Notes under the pieces: model-generated
Database searches by the model: none
What the model saw: the letters and a program-made list of their open reading frames with translations, nothing else
What the model was told of the DNA's origin: nothing
Translations under genes and position numbers: made by a program
Part shown: piece by piece, positions 53,213 through 59,904 of the stretch
How positions within the stretch are numbered: position 1 is the first letter of the stretch
Layout: every line of letters begins with the position of its first letter
NCBI RefSeq assembly: GCF_002368335.1
Contig: NZ_AP018288.1
Coordinates: 2,129,269 to 2,193,268 of the forward strand
DNA: 64,000 nt
From: Nostoc sp. NIES-4103
Lineage (GTDB): Bacteria; Cyanobacteriota; Cyanobacteriia; Cyanobacteriales; Nostocaceae
Direction of reading: 5' to 3'

Positions 53213-54007
53213 TTAAGACAGAATAAACCCGTATTTCCTCAATACCGCTTTGGCTTGACCGCTTGATAAAAATTGGACAAACTCCTTGGCAACACTAACA
53301 TTCTTACTACTTTTAACTACTGCTAGAGGATAAACAATCGCAGAGTGGTATTTTTCATCGGCAGCAACTACAATTGTTACCTTATCAGAAATTTTGGCAT
53401 CAGTGGCGTAAACTAAACCTGCATCAGCGTTGCCACTTTCTACCGATGCCAAGACTTGACGCACGTTATTAGCGTAAACTAATTTCGATTTCACCTGCGG
53501 CAAAATTTTCAATTTATCGAGTACTTGCTGTGCATATTGTCCTGCTGGAACACTCCTAGGTTCACCGATCGCTATTTTTTTAATTTTGCCATCTTTGAGG
53601 TTGTAGAAACTTGTGACACCAGTCACGCCTTTAGGCACAATTAAGACTAAGCGGTTTTTTGCCAGGATAGAGCGAGTACCCGCAACTAATAACTGTTTTT
53701 GCTCCAAAGCATCTACTTGCTTTTTCCCAGCAGAAATGAAAATATCCGCTGGTGCGCCCTGTTCAATCTGTTGCTGTAAAGCACCAGAAGCGCCAAAATT
53801 ATAATTAATGTTGACGTTAGGTTTACTCTGTTGATAGAGAAGCTTAATTTCTTCCATTGCATCTTTCAAACTAGCAGCAGCAGACACAAGTAAATTTGTG
53901 TCTGATTGCGCTACCACAGGGGAAGATGTAACTAATGGCAAGGCAATTGCTAAAAACCAGCTAGCAATTACTGTGCCGAAGAAGGCAAAAATTTGTCGTC
54001 TTTTCAT
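53213..54007 (-). CDS. modA: Molybdate-binding periplasmic protein ModA
   Basis: A 264-residue protein from the ATG at 54007; longer frames upstream would override the signal peptide. The signal peptide (KRRQIFAFFGTVIASWFLAIALPLVTSSPVVAQ) starts right at this ATG. The mature part has the ModA features VSAAASLKDAMEEI, NFGASGALQQQIEQGAPADIFISA, VIVPKGVTG-like LVLIVPKG and the C-terminal VAKEFVQFLSS. ModA binds molybdate or tungstate and passes it to the ModB/ModC transporter. That transporter gene is 45 kb away on the same strand. It is divergent from the RHH/Mop regulator, with 100 bases between the two starts. Confidence 0.93.
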   Translation of the reverse strand: MKRRQIFAFFGTVIASWFLAIALPLVTSSPVVAQSDTNLLVSAAASLKDAMEEIKLLYQQSKPNVNINYNFGASGALQQQIEQGAPADIFISAGKKQVDALEQKQLLVAGTRSILAKNRLVLIVPKGVTGVTSFYNLKDGKIKKIAIGEPRSVPAGQYAQQVLDKLKILPQVKSKLVYANNVRQVLASVESGNADAGLVYATDAKISDKVTIVVAADEKYHSAIVYPLAVVKSSKNVSVAKEFVQFLSSGQAKAVLRKYGFILS

Positions 54008-54043
54008 AAGTAAATCGCACTGAGATAGATTCTTCTTCAAACT

Positions 54044-54077
54044 ATTGACGCTTGGTAGGATCATACGATGCGTCAAT
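54044..54077. promoter_or_regulatory. Inverted repeat in the modA-regulator promoter region
   Basis: ATTGACGC (54044-54051) and GCGTCAAT (54070-54077) are perfect 8-base inverted copies 18 bases apart, between the two divergent start codons. A TTGACG in the left arm could also serve as a -35 box for the regulator gene. It may bind a second regulator or form part of the promoter. Confidence 0.5.
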
Positions 54078-54084
54078 TCAATAT

Positions 54085-54103
54085 GTACCAACCTAATTGG
54101 TAA
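54085..54103. promoter_or_regulatory. Palindromic operator candidate at the RHH/Mop regulator start
   Basis: GTACCAAC, spacer CTA, ATTGGTAA: the same 8-3-8 design as TTACCAAT-TAG-ATTGGTAA at 8636-8654 upstream of modBC. It ends four bases before the ATG, covering the place of the ribosome-binding site, which fits autoregulation by blocking. Confidence 0.6.
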
Positions 54104-54107
54104 CATT

Positions 54108-54542
54108 ATGCCAAGAAAAGAACAAGGATGGATCACATTTCAAACATCAGAAGAGGAGCGGAAGCTTCTAGAGGAGTTCTGCCAGCAATCTCAGCGCACT
54201 AAAACTGAGATTCTGCGGGAATTGGTGCGTGGTCTCAACAAGCAGCAAACAGCACCTACATCACTACCAACCACGCAGGAGGAAAAAGAAGATGCTCAGC
54301 CTGAGTTAGAAATTACTAGTCCCAAGAGACCACTAAAAGTTAGCTCCCGCAATATCCTTAAGGGTGTTGTCAAACGAGTTGTTACTGGAGCTGTAAATAG
54401 TGAGGTGACAATAGAGGTGGTTCATAGAGTTGAGTTAACCTCAATTATCACCAGAATGTCAGCAGAGGAATTACAACTTTCTGAGGGAACAGAAGCCTAT
54501 GCCGTAATCAAGTCTAACGATATTGTCATTGCCAGAGAATAG
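54108..54542 (+). CDS. Ribbon-helix-helix plus Mop-domain regulator, likely molybdate-responsive
   Basis: A 144-residue protein from the ATG at 54108 (an upstream in-frame start would run through the palindrome and is rejected). Residues about 1-45 (WITFQTSEEERKLLEEFCQQ and RTKTEILRELVRGL) form a ribbon-helix-helix DNA-binding domain. Residues about 75-143 form one Mop/TOBE molybdate-binding domain: SSRNILKGVVKRVVTGAVNSEV, ELTSIITRMSAEELQLSEGTEAYAVIK. A single Mop unit of about 68 residues assembles as a hexamer in molbindins, so the regulator may oligomerise on binding molybdate. This differs from E. coli ModE, which has a winged helix and two Mop domains. Target: modA and modBC, from the shared palindrome. 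Confidence 0.82.
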   Translation: MPRKEQGWITFQTSEEERKLLEEFCQQSQRTKTEILRELVRGLNKQQTAPTSLPTTQEEKEDAQPELEITSPKRPLKVSSRNILKGVVKRVVTGAVNSEVTIEVVHRVELTSIITRMSAEELQLSEGTEAYAVIKSNDIVIARE

Positions 54543-54560
54543 AAAGAATGTATTTTATTA

Positions 54561-54756
54561 GGACTTATGCACTGTAGAAAATGCTGATTGTGTGGGTTAA
54601 CTATAATAGATTATTTCAGGCGTTTCTCAATCATCTTTTGATCAGTAGTGTAGGCGTAGCCCGCCGCAGGCATCGCTGAAAAATTGTCAAAAAATGTAAC
54701 TATAATGCCTGACAGATATACTGCATATTTAGCATTTACTGTCAATGCGTAAGTCC
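54561..54756. mobile_element. IS630-type miniature element (TA target)
   Basis: The ends GGACTTATGCACTG (54561) and CAATGCGTAAGTCC (ending 54756) are inverted copies with two mismatches, and TA flanks both sides (54559-54560, 54757-54758), as expected for IS630/mariner-type insertion. It is 196 bp with no coding capacity. A lone GGACTTATGCA end also occurs near 10908. Confidence 0.7.
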
Positions 54757-55168
54757 TATGTGTACCCTTTGAAACTGTAAATTGCATGAAGCATTTTTCT
54801 TTGTGTCTTCGTGTCTTTGTGGTTAAAAAATTAGCTTTTTAACCACAAAGACCCGTCAGCGGTGAAGCAGTACGGCCAAGAGGGGTTTCCCCCTTCGGGT
54901 TCGGGAGTTTGCCATCGACGCAAAGCGCCAAGACGGCAACTCCCGAACCAAGTGGAGTAACTGCTGTTAGCGCAGCGTTAGCGACGCAGGAGCGTCACCC
55001 GTTCGGCGAAGCTGTTCTCGAAGAGTAGGGCTTCCCGCAGGGTAGGCACTAAGACACCAAGGTGAAAAACCAAAAATCGTGCCCCATTTTCTGGGATTTT
55101 TACCCACGTTGAAAGAGTTAGTCTTATTTGTATTAATTGCACCTATCAAAAAGATCATTAATTAAGCA

Positions 55169-55198
55169 AAAGACTCAAGTAGCAAAACTTGAGTCTTT
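55169..55198 (-). terminator. Terminator of the RRM gene
   Basis: AAAGACTCAAG (55169-55179) and CTTGAGTCTTT (55188-55198) form an 11-bp stem with an eight-base loop. On the minus strand it is followed by TTTTGCTTAATT. It is 80 bases past the stop codon. Confidence 0.7.
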
Positions 55199-55278
55199 AT
55201 TAGTTTGTTAACTTTTATTTAAGTTACTGAGACTTTTGAGTTGAGAAACAGCACTTAAAACTGTTGAGTGTCTTTAGC

Positions 55279-55578
55279 TTAGTAACGGTTGCGTCCACCG
55301 TAACCGCCACGGTTACCACCAAAGGAGCCTCTGTCTTCCTTGGGCTTAGCCTTATTCACTTTGAGGTCGCGACCCATCCACTCAGCACCATCAAGAGCTT
55401 CAATAGCAGCGGTTTCTTCTGCTTCTGTACCCATTTCCACAAAAGCAAAACCGCGCAGCCGACCTGTTTCACGGTCAGTAGGTAGCTGAACTCGCTTTAC
55501 AGAACCATATTCTGCAAAAACAGCGCTGAGCGCATCTTGTGTAACTTCGTAGGAAAGATTGCCTACATAAACTGACAT
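55279..55578 (-). CDS. RRM-type RNA-binding protein with glycine-rich tail
   Basis: A 99-residue single RRM protein. RNP2 is VYVGNL at residue 3 and RNP1 is RGFAFVEM near residue 43. It has a short Gly/Arg/Tyr tail (GGNRGGYGGRNRY). Cyanobacterial Rbp proteins of this type are cold-induced RNA chaperones and are also linked to thylakoid mRNA localisation. The leader upstream is long (over 200 bases without an ORF), as is common for cold-regulated rbp genes. The terminator lies at 55169-55198. Confidence 0.95.
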   Translation of the reverse strand: MSVYVGNLSYEVTQDALSAVFAEYGSVKRVQLPTDRETGRLRGFAFVEMGTEAEETAAIEALDGAEWMGRDLKVNKAKPKEDRGSFGGNRGGYGGRNRY

Positions 55579-55985
55579 AGATTATCTCCGAGAATCATAC
55601 GAGAGTGCAGAGATTTAGATTTCGGAGAAAAGTCTGTAAATACCAAAAGGAAAAAGCCCATCAATACTAAAAACAAACGCTGTCGCCGAATTAATTCTCA
55701 CTTCCTAGCATGGCATAAAAATCCAGTAACCAGGGGAAAAATTTAAAAAATGTTATCAAAAGACACATTAACAAGCATTTACTAAGTGTTGGCTAGTGTT
55801 TATCCTCGTGAAACCCTTCTTTTTCTTGTTTCCCCTTTCATGCACCTGTTGGTTTTATTCTGTATAAAGTAAAGCATCTAGGTTTTATCGATAAAATATC
55901 AATATTATGAACTACGCAGGATTTACATTTGTGTAGCAGCCCAAGCAGTTGCTAGAAAGATTGAGGAGGAAAATACAAAGACTAT
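55579..55985. other. Leader of the RRM gene and gap
   Basis: About 400 AT-rich bases without a gene. The 120 bases next to the RRM start are probably an untranslated leader. No repeat or hairpin stands out, and no clear -10/-35 pair was chosen. Confidence 0.45.
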
Positions 55986-56831
55986 TTAGTAAGCAGTTTG
56001 CTTCACCAAGTAGTCTAATTCTTGCTGCATCTGATTGACAACAAGCTCGTAACATTCATGCACATACTCGCGATCGCTAGCAGCTTGCCGACCATAGCGT
56101 TCAAATACAATTGGAGGACAAACTCGCGTATGTATAGTTACAGGCAATGGAATATGGGGGAGTGGCCCAATTGCTAATCCCCAAGGTAGCCCCAGATAAA
56201 TGGGAAAAACTTCCGGATCAATGCCAAACAGCCAAGGCATCCCCCACTCATGAAGTTGCCGTACAACTCTGTATAAATCAGCCAGTACAATTAGCGTGTC
56301 GTGGGCACCTGCTGAAATTACAGGCACAATCGGTACATTCTCCCGCAGCGCTAACTTGATAAATCCTTGCCTTCCCGCAAAATAAATTTTGTGACGCAAA
56401 TAATATGGCCGAAACACATCTTCGGCTCCACCGGGATATACCAGCACACTAGCTCCAGAACGCAAAGCAGTGTAAGCCATCTTAGGATGAGCCATGATTG
56501 CTCCAGCCTTAACGACTAGTTGCGCCAATGGCGGACTTACCTGCCAAACTTTGGGATGCATCAGACCGTAGACGCGCCGTTCCACACCAAATCGTCGGAA
56601 CCAGTCATACATCACCATCAGCATATCAGGAACTGCAATTCCTCCATTGTGAGAGCCGACAAATAAGACTTTTTCCTGTGGTGGGATATGATGCCAGCCA
56701 CTAGTTTGCACTCGAAAATAGTAGTGATAGAAAAAGCCCAACAGGGGCATGATAGATTGAATGAACTTGGGATCTCGTTCATCCAAAGACCAACCAGGTT
56801 TAAGGAGAAGTTTGTGCTGCTTTTGTAACAT
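55986..56831 (-). CDS. Lysophospholipid acyltransferase family protein
   Basis: A 281-residue PlsC-like acyltransferase. The family histidine-aspartate block appears as GSHNGGIAVPDMLM near residue 59 (HNGG in place of the more common HxxxxD spacing) and the second motif as VYPGGAEDVFRP near residue 132. A hydrophobic segment lies at about 28-45. This branch is related to cyanobacterial slr2103-like and plant phytyl-ester-synthase-like acyltransferases, from memory. It probably transfers acyl groups to a lipid acceptor such as diacylglycerol, plastoquinol or phytol; the acceptor is not determined. Single gene. Confidence 0.82.
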   Translation of the reverse strand: MLQKQHKLLLKPGWSLDERDPKFIQSIMPLLGFFYHYYFRVQTSGWHHIPPQEKVLFVGSHNGGIAVPDMLMVMYDWFRRFGVERRVYGLMHPKVWQVSPPLAQLVVKAGAIMAHPKMAYTALRSGASVLVYPGGAEDVFRPYYLRHKIYFAGRQGFIKLALRENVPIVPVISAGAHDTLIVLADLYRVVRQLHEWGMPWLFGIDPEVFPIYLGLPWGLAIGPLPHIPLPVTIHTRVCPPIVFERYGRQAASDREYVHECYELVVNQMQQELDYLVKQTAY

Positions 56832-57142
56832 TCATATATCTTAATATAACTTAGTAAAAGTTTATTACTGGGGTCAGTAGTCAGTGGTCAGTTGTCAGCT
56901 GTTATTAGTTATTTTCCCCATGCCCTATGCCCCATGACGCCAGTCGCCTCAAGTCGGCAAAGCCGCCCACGGCGCTGGCTCCCCCATGCCCTATGCCCTA
57001 TGCCCCATTCCCCATTCTCCATTCCCAATTCCCATTCCCAACATATCCCATACTATTGAAAGTACCTGAGTTCAGGTAAAAATATAGCAACTTTAGCAGC
57101 TTGTGATACGCTAACTGCTTGAAGAATCAAGAGGTACTGAAG
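56832..57142. other. Repeat-rich gap before ddl
   Basis: It contains (GTCAGT)-type, (CCCATGCCCTATG)-type and (CCCATTCCC)-type repeats with a CAAGTCGGCAAAGCCGCCCACGG-like module near 56951 embedded in them. The last 80 bases are the ddl leader. No gene. Confidence 0.65.
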
Positions 57143-58246
57143 ATGAGTAAGCTGAGGGTGGGATTATTATTTGGCGGTCGTTCTGGCGAGCATGAAGTTT
57201 CCATTAGTTCAGCACGGGCGATCGCACTTGCCTTAAGTGCAGAGCAAAATGCTAGTAAGTACGAAATCCTGCCTTTTTACATCCAAAAAGATGGACGTTG
57301 GTTAGCGGGAGACGTTCCGCAACAAGTACTAGGGTCTGGCATTGGGCATCTAGAATCCCAAAATTCAACACCCCAAGAGCAAAATCATCTGGTATCTAAC
57401 CCCCAAACTCAAACCTTAAACCGCTGGCAATCACCCTCCCAAGTCGCTGAAGTCGATGTTTGGTTTCCCATCCTCCACGGCCCCAATGGTGAAGATGGTA
57501 CAATTCAGGGATTACTCACCTTGATGCAAGTTCCCTTTGTTGGTTCTGGAGTGCTAGGTTCGGCAATGGGTATGGATAAAATTGCCATGAAAATGGCCTT
57601 TGAACAAGCCGGACTACCGCAGGTGAAATACAAGGCATTAACGAGAGCGCAAGTTTGGTCAAATCCTTGTGTATTTCCCAAATTGTGTGATGAAATTGAG
57701 GCAACATTGGGCTATCCCTGTTTTGTCAAGCCTGCTAACTTAGGTTCATCAGTGGGTATTGCCAAAGTGCGATCGCGCCAAGAATTAGAAGCAGCATTGG
57801 ATAATGCTGCTGGTTATGACCGCAGAATCATTGTAGAAGCCGGAGTTGTCGCTAGGGAAGTAGAATGTGCTGTTTTGGGCAACGAGCAAGCTCAAGCTTC
57901 TGTCGTTGGCGAAATTACTTTTGACAGTGATTTTTATGATTACGAAACTAAATATACTCAAGGTAAAGCAGATTTGGTGATTCCAGCAGCAATACCAGAT
58001 GCTGTTAGCCGTCAAATTCAGGATATGGCGTTGCAAGCCTTTGCAGCTGTTGATGCTGCTGGCTTAGCAAGAGTAGACTTTTTCTACGTAGAAGCCACAG
58101 GAGAAATATTAATTAACGAAATCAACACCTTACCAGGCTTTACCGCTACCAGTATGTACCCCCAACTCTGGGCCCACAGTGGCATATCCTTTCCAGAATT
58201 AGTAGATCGATTAATTCAATTGGCTTTAGAAAGACATTCTCAGTAA
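57143..58246 (+). CDS. ddl: D-alanine--D-alanine ligase
   Basis: A 367-residue ATP-grasp ligase. I chose the ATG at 57143 because it has AGAGGTACTGAAG upstream; a TTG eight codons earlier gives a 375-residue form. Motifs in order: LLFGGRSGEHEVSISSA near residue 8, LHGPNGEDGTIQGLL near 112, MDKIAMKMAFEQAGLP, the ATP-grasp lysine in PCFVKPANLGSSVGIAKV, EVECAVLGNEQ and the Mg-binding LINEINTLPGFTATSMYP. It makes the D-Ala-D-Ala dipeptide for peptidoglycan. The tail of 40 extra residues (QSQ... linker near 75-95) is a typical cyanobacterial insertion. Confidence 0.96.
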   Translation: MSKLRVGLLFGGRSGEHEVSISSARAIALALSAEQNASKYEILPFYIQKDGRWLAGDVPQQVLGSGIGHLESQNSTPQEQNHLVSNPQTQTLNRWQSPSQVAEVDVWFPILHGPNGEDGTIQGLLTLMQVPFVGSGVLGSAMGMDKIAMKMAFEQAGLPQVKYKALTRAQVWSNPCVFPKLCDEIEATLGYPCFVKPANLGSSVGIAKVRSRQELEAALDNAAGYDRRIIVEAGVVAREVECAVLGNEQAQASVVGEITFDSDFYDYETKYTQGKADLVIPAAIPDAVSRQIQDMALQAFAAVDAAGLARVDFFYVEATGEILINEINTLPGFTATSMYPQLWAHSGISFPELVDRLIQLALERHSQ

Positions 58247-58302
58247 TTGGGAATGGGGAATTGGGAATTGGGAATTGGGAATTGGGAATTGGGAATTGGG
58301 AA
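58243..58302. repeat. TTGGGAA heptamer array after ddl
   Basis: About seven TTGGGAA heptamers begin right at the ddl stop codon. Same unit as the array at 1387-1449. Confidence 0.8.
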
Positions 58303-58503
58303 ATGGAAGTTAGCAGTGAAGAATCATCTCCCCTGCTCCCCATCCCCCCATCTCCCCTGCTCCCATCTCCCCTGCTCAGCATTTTTTCTGTAGCATATGT
58401 TGCACAGAAAAGCTACTAGAATCAAAAATCTAGCTACGGATACTTCATAGATAGCTCTTTTAGTACAATCATGGTCTAGAGGGGTACAAATCTGAAAGTA
58501 ATC

Positions 58504-59157
58504 ATGGAAAATAGTCAGAGCGTACAGCGTGAGTCAACCCAAGTAACAAAACCAAAGCCAGAACTGACAAACAGTAAGTCGGGACTAACAGGCGGCTCGA
58601 ACGTTTTTATCTATCTGCTGACACAGCATCCTTTGCTATTGTTAACTGGGTTATTAACAATGTTTCTGGGGACTGCTGCATTGGCCTTGTACAGCCTGGG
58701 TTATGCTGGAGGTAGTGAAGAACAAGCACAACCAGAAGAAATCCCAGCTGTAGTTGAAAAACCAATCCAGACACCCTCTGAGACTAGCAATCCTACACCT
58801 TTATGGATGGTAGCTGCGATCGCTCTCAGTTGTGCAAGTGGTTGCTTTATAATTCTGCGATTACTTAACCATTTAGCGCCACGTCAAAAAGTCCGCAAAC
58901 ATATCAACCACCATCCGGCATCTGTGACACCAAGCCGTCACCAAAGATTGGAACCACAGGCACCCAAGAATCCGCCAGTTTTTGTGCCATTGCAACCAAT
59001 CAAGCCTATGGTGTCAACGCAAGCAAAAACAAAGCCTCTAGTTACAGTTTTGCCACCAGAACATACACATCCGCTCGATAAAAACCAAGAATCTCTGGCA
59101 GACTTAATGGATATTCGTAAACAGAAGTCTTTGTCTTCAATTTTACGTAGTTCTTAA
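58504..59157 (+). CDS. Membrane protein of unknown function with two spans
   Basis: A 217-residue protein with a polar N-terminus, membrane segments at about residues 45-70 (LLLLTGLLTMFLGTAALALYSLGYA) and 99-120 (MVAAIALSCASGCFIILRLL), and a basic, proline-rich cytosolic or periplasmic tail of about 95 residues ending DLMDIRKQKSLSSILRSS. No enzyme motif. I do not recognise it. It lies 258 bases downstream of ddl and could follow it transcriptionally. Confidence 0.6.
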   Translation: MENSQSVQRESTQVTKPKPELTNSKSGLTGGSNVFIYLLTQHPLLLLTGLLTMFLGTAALALYSLGYAGGSEEQAQPEEIPAVVEKPIQTPSETSNPTPLWMVAAIALSCASGCFIILRLLNHLAPRQKVRKHINHHPASVTPSRHQRLEPQAPKNPPVFVPLQPIKPMVSTQAKTKPLVTVLPPEHTHPLDKNQESLADLMDIRKQKSLSSILRSS

Positions 59158-59904
59158 TATCAGTGCAACACAAAAAGCTTTAATATGAAGCCTTTGACTT
59201 TTAGGGGTACGGAATAACCGTACCCTTATTAGTAGCTAAAGTCATGAGCCAGTTGTCAGTTGTTATTTCTCCCTCATCCCCCTCATCCCCCTCATCCCCC
59301 TCATCCCCCCATCTTTGCTACTCCCTACTTTTTGTAATTTAAAAACCTGCCAAAATGGCAACCAAGCTGAGATTCTCCAAGTTAAATTGTAGAAGATAAA
59401 CGACTTCAAGGGTTTTGTTATCAGGGGCTACCAAAATCAACTGTTTCACATAAAAATTGCACATTTAATTGTTGAGCAATTGAAATTATGTGTTAACTGA
59501 AAAGTATACCTTTTCAAAATTGTTTAGGTAAATTTTTATCCAAGAAATAAGATAGATCTAAGAATAATTGAAAGTCTATTTATCTGAGCAAATAAACATG
59601 AATAATTAGGCTTGACATTTGCCGCAACGGGAATAATAAATATGTATCGGCGTTGTCGTTGACGTACACATTAGCCCCCTAAATAACGGGCAACGTCTGC
59701 ATATATTCCTGAACGCTACAGCGGTAAATGCCAGAGTGGGAGATTAGAGGCGATTGGTATGCCTCCTCCCACTCTTTTTTTATTGAACTGGGAACTGTTG
59801 ATACTAAGTTGCAGTTTGAAGTAGTACGATTTCTTCCTCTCTGCTCCCCTGCTCCTCTGCTCCCTAAGCTACTATCTCTGAATGCAACTTGGTATGACTA
59901 GAGA
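59158..59904. other. 747-bp gap containing a small RNA candidate
   Basis: It holds a (CCCCTCATC)n array at about 59270-59310, AT-rich DNA to 59610 and then the promoter-to-terminator unit at 59612-59781. No protein-coding frame with a start signal is seen. Confidence 0.6.
59612..59781 (+). ncRNA. Candidate small RNA with promoter and terminator
   Basis: TTGACA at 59612-59617 and TAATAA/AATAAA at about 59634-59640 form a good sigma-70-type promoter (16-17 base spacing), giving a start near 59647. The unit ends in a strong hairpin: AGAGTGGGAG (59733-59742), inner GAGGC/GCCTC and CTCCCACTCT (59766-59775), followed by seven T. The RNA would be about 135 nt. Its middle also contains GACGT...ACGTC pairing. 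No frame of useful size is inside. No known cyanobacterial RNA was recognised. Confidence 0.55.

Larger units (their letters stand above)
54543..55278. other. 736-bp gap with a miniature element and a GC-rich repeat island
   Basis: It holds the element at 54561-54756, then GTGTCTTTGTGGTTAAA and TTTAACCACAAAGAC as an inverted pair near 54805-54855. A GC-rich island spans 54870-55045 (GGGTTCGGGAGTTTGCC, GCGCAGCGTTAGCGACGC, GGAGCGTCACCCGTTCGGC) and uses the same modules as 10975-11245 and 63385-63470. The terminator of the RRM gene is at its right end. The minus-strand frame at 54967-55158 is repeat-derived and not a gene. Confidence 0.7.

Noticed and set aside
54045..54107. Longer N-terminus for the RHH/Mop regulator
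   Set aside because: It would place the palindrome and the inverted repeat inside the coding sequence; the remnant upstream of modBC also matches from the ATG at 54108 and the palindrome.
54008..54136. Longer N-terminus for ModA
   Set aside because: It would add 43 residues before a normal signal peptide and overlap the divergent regulator start.
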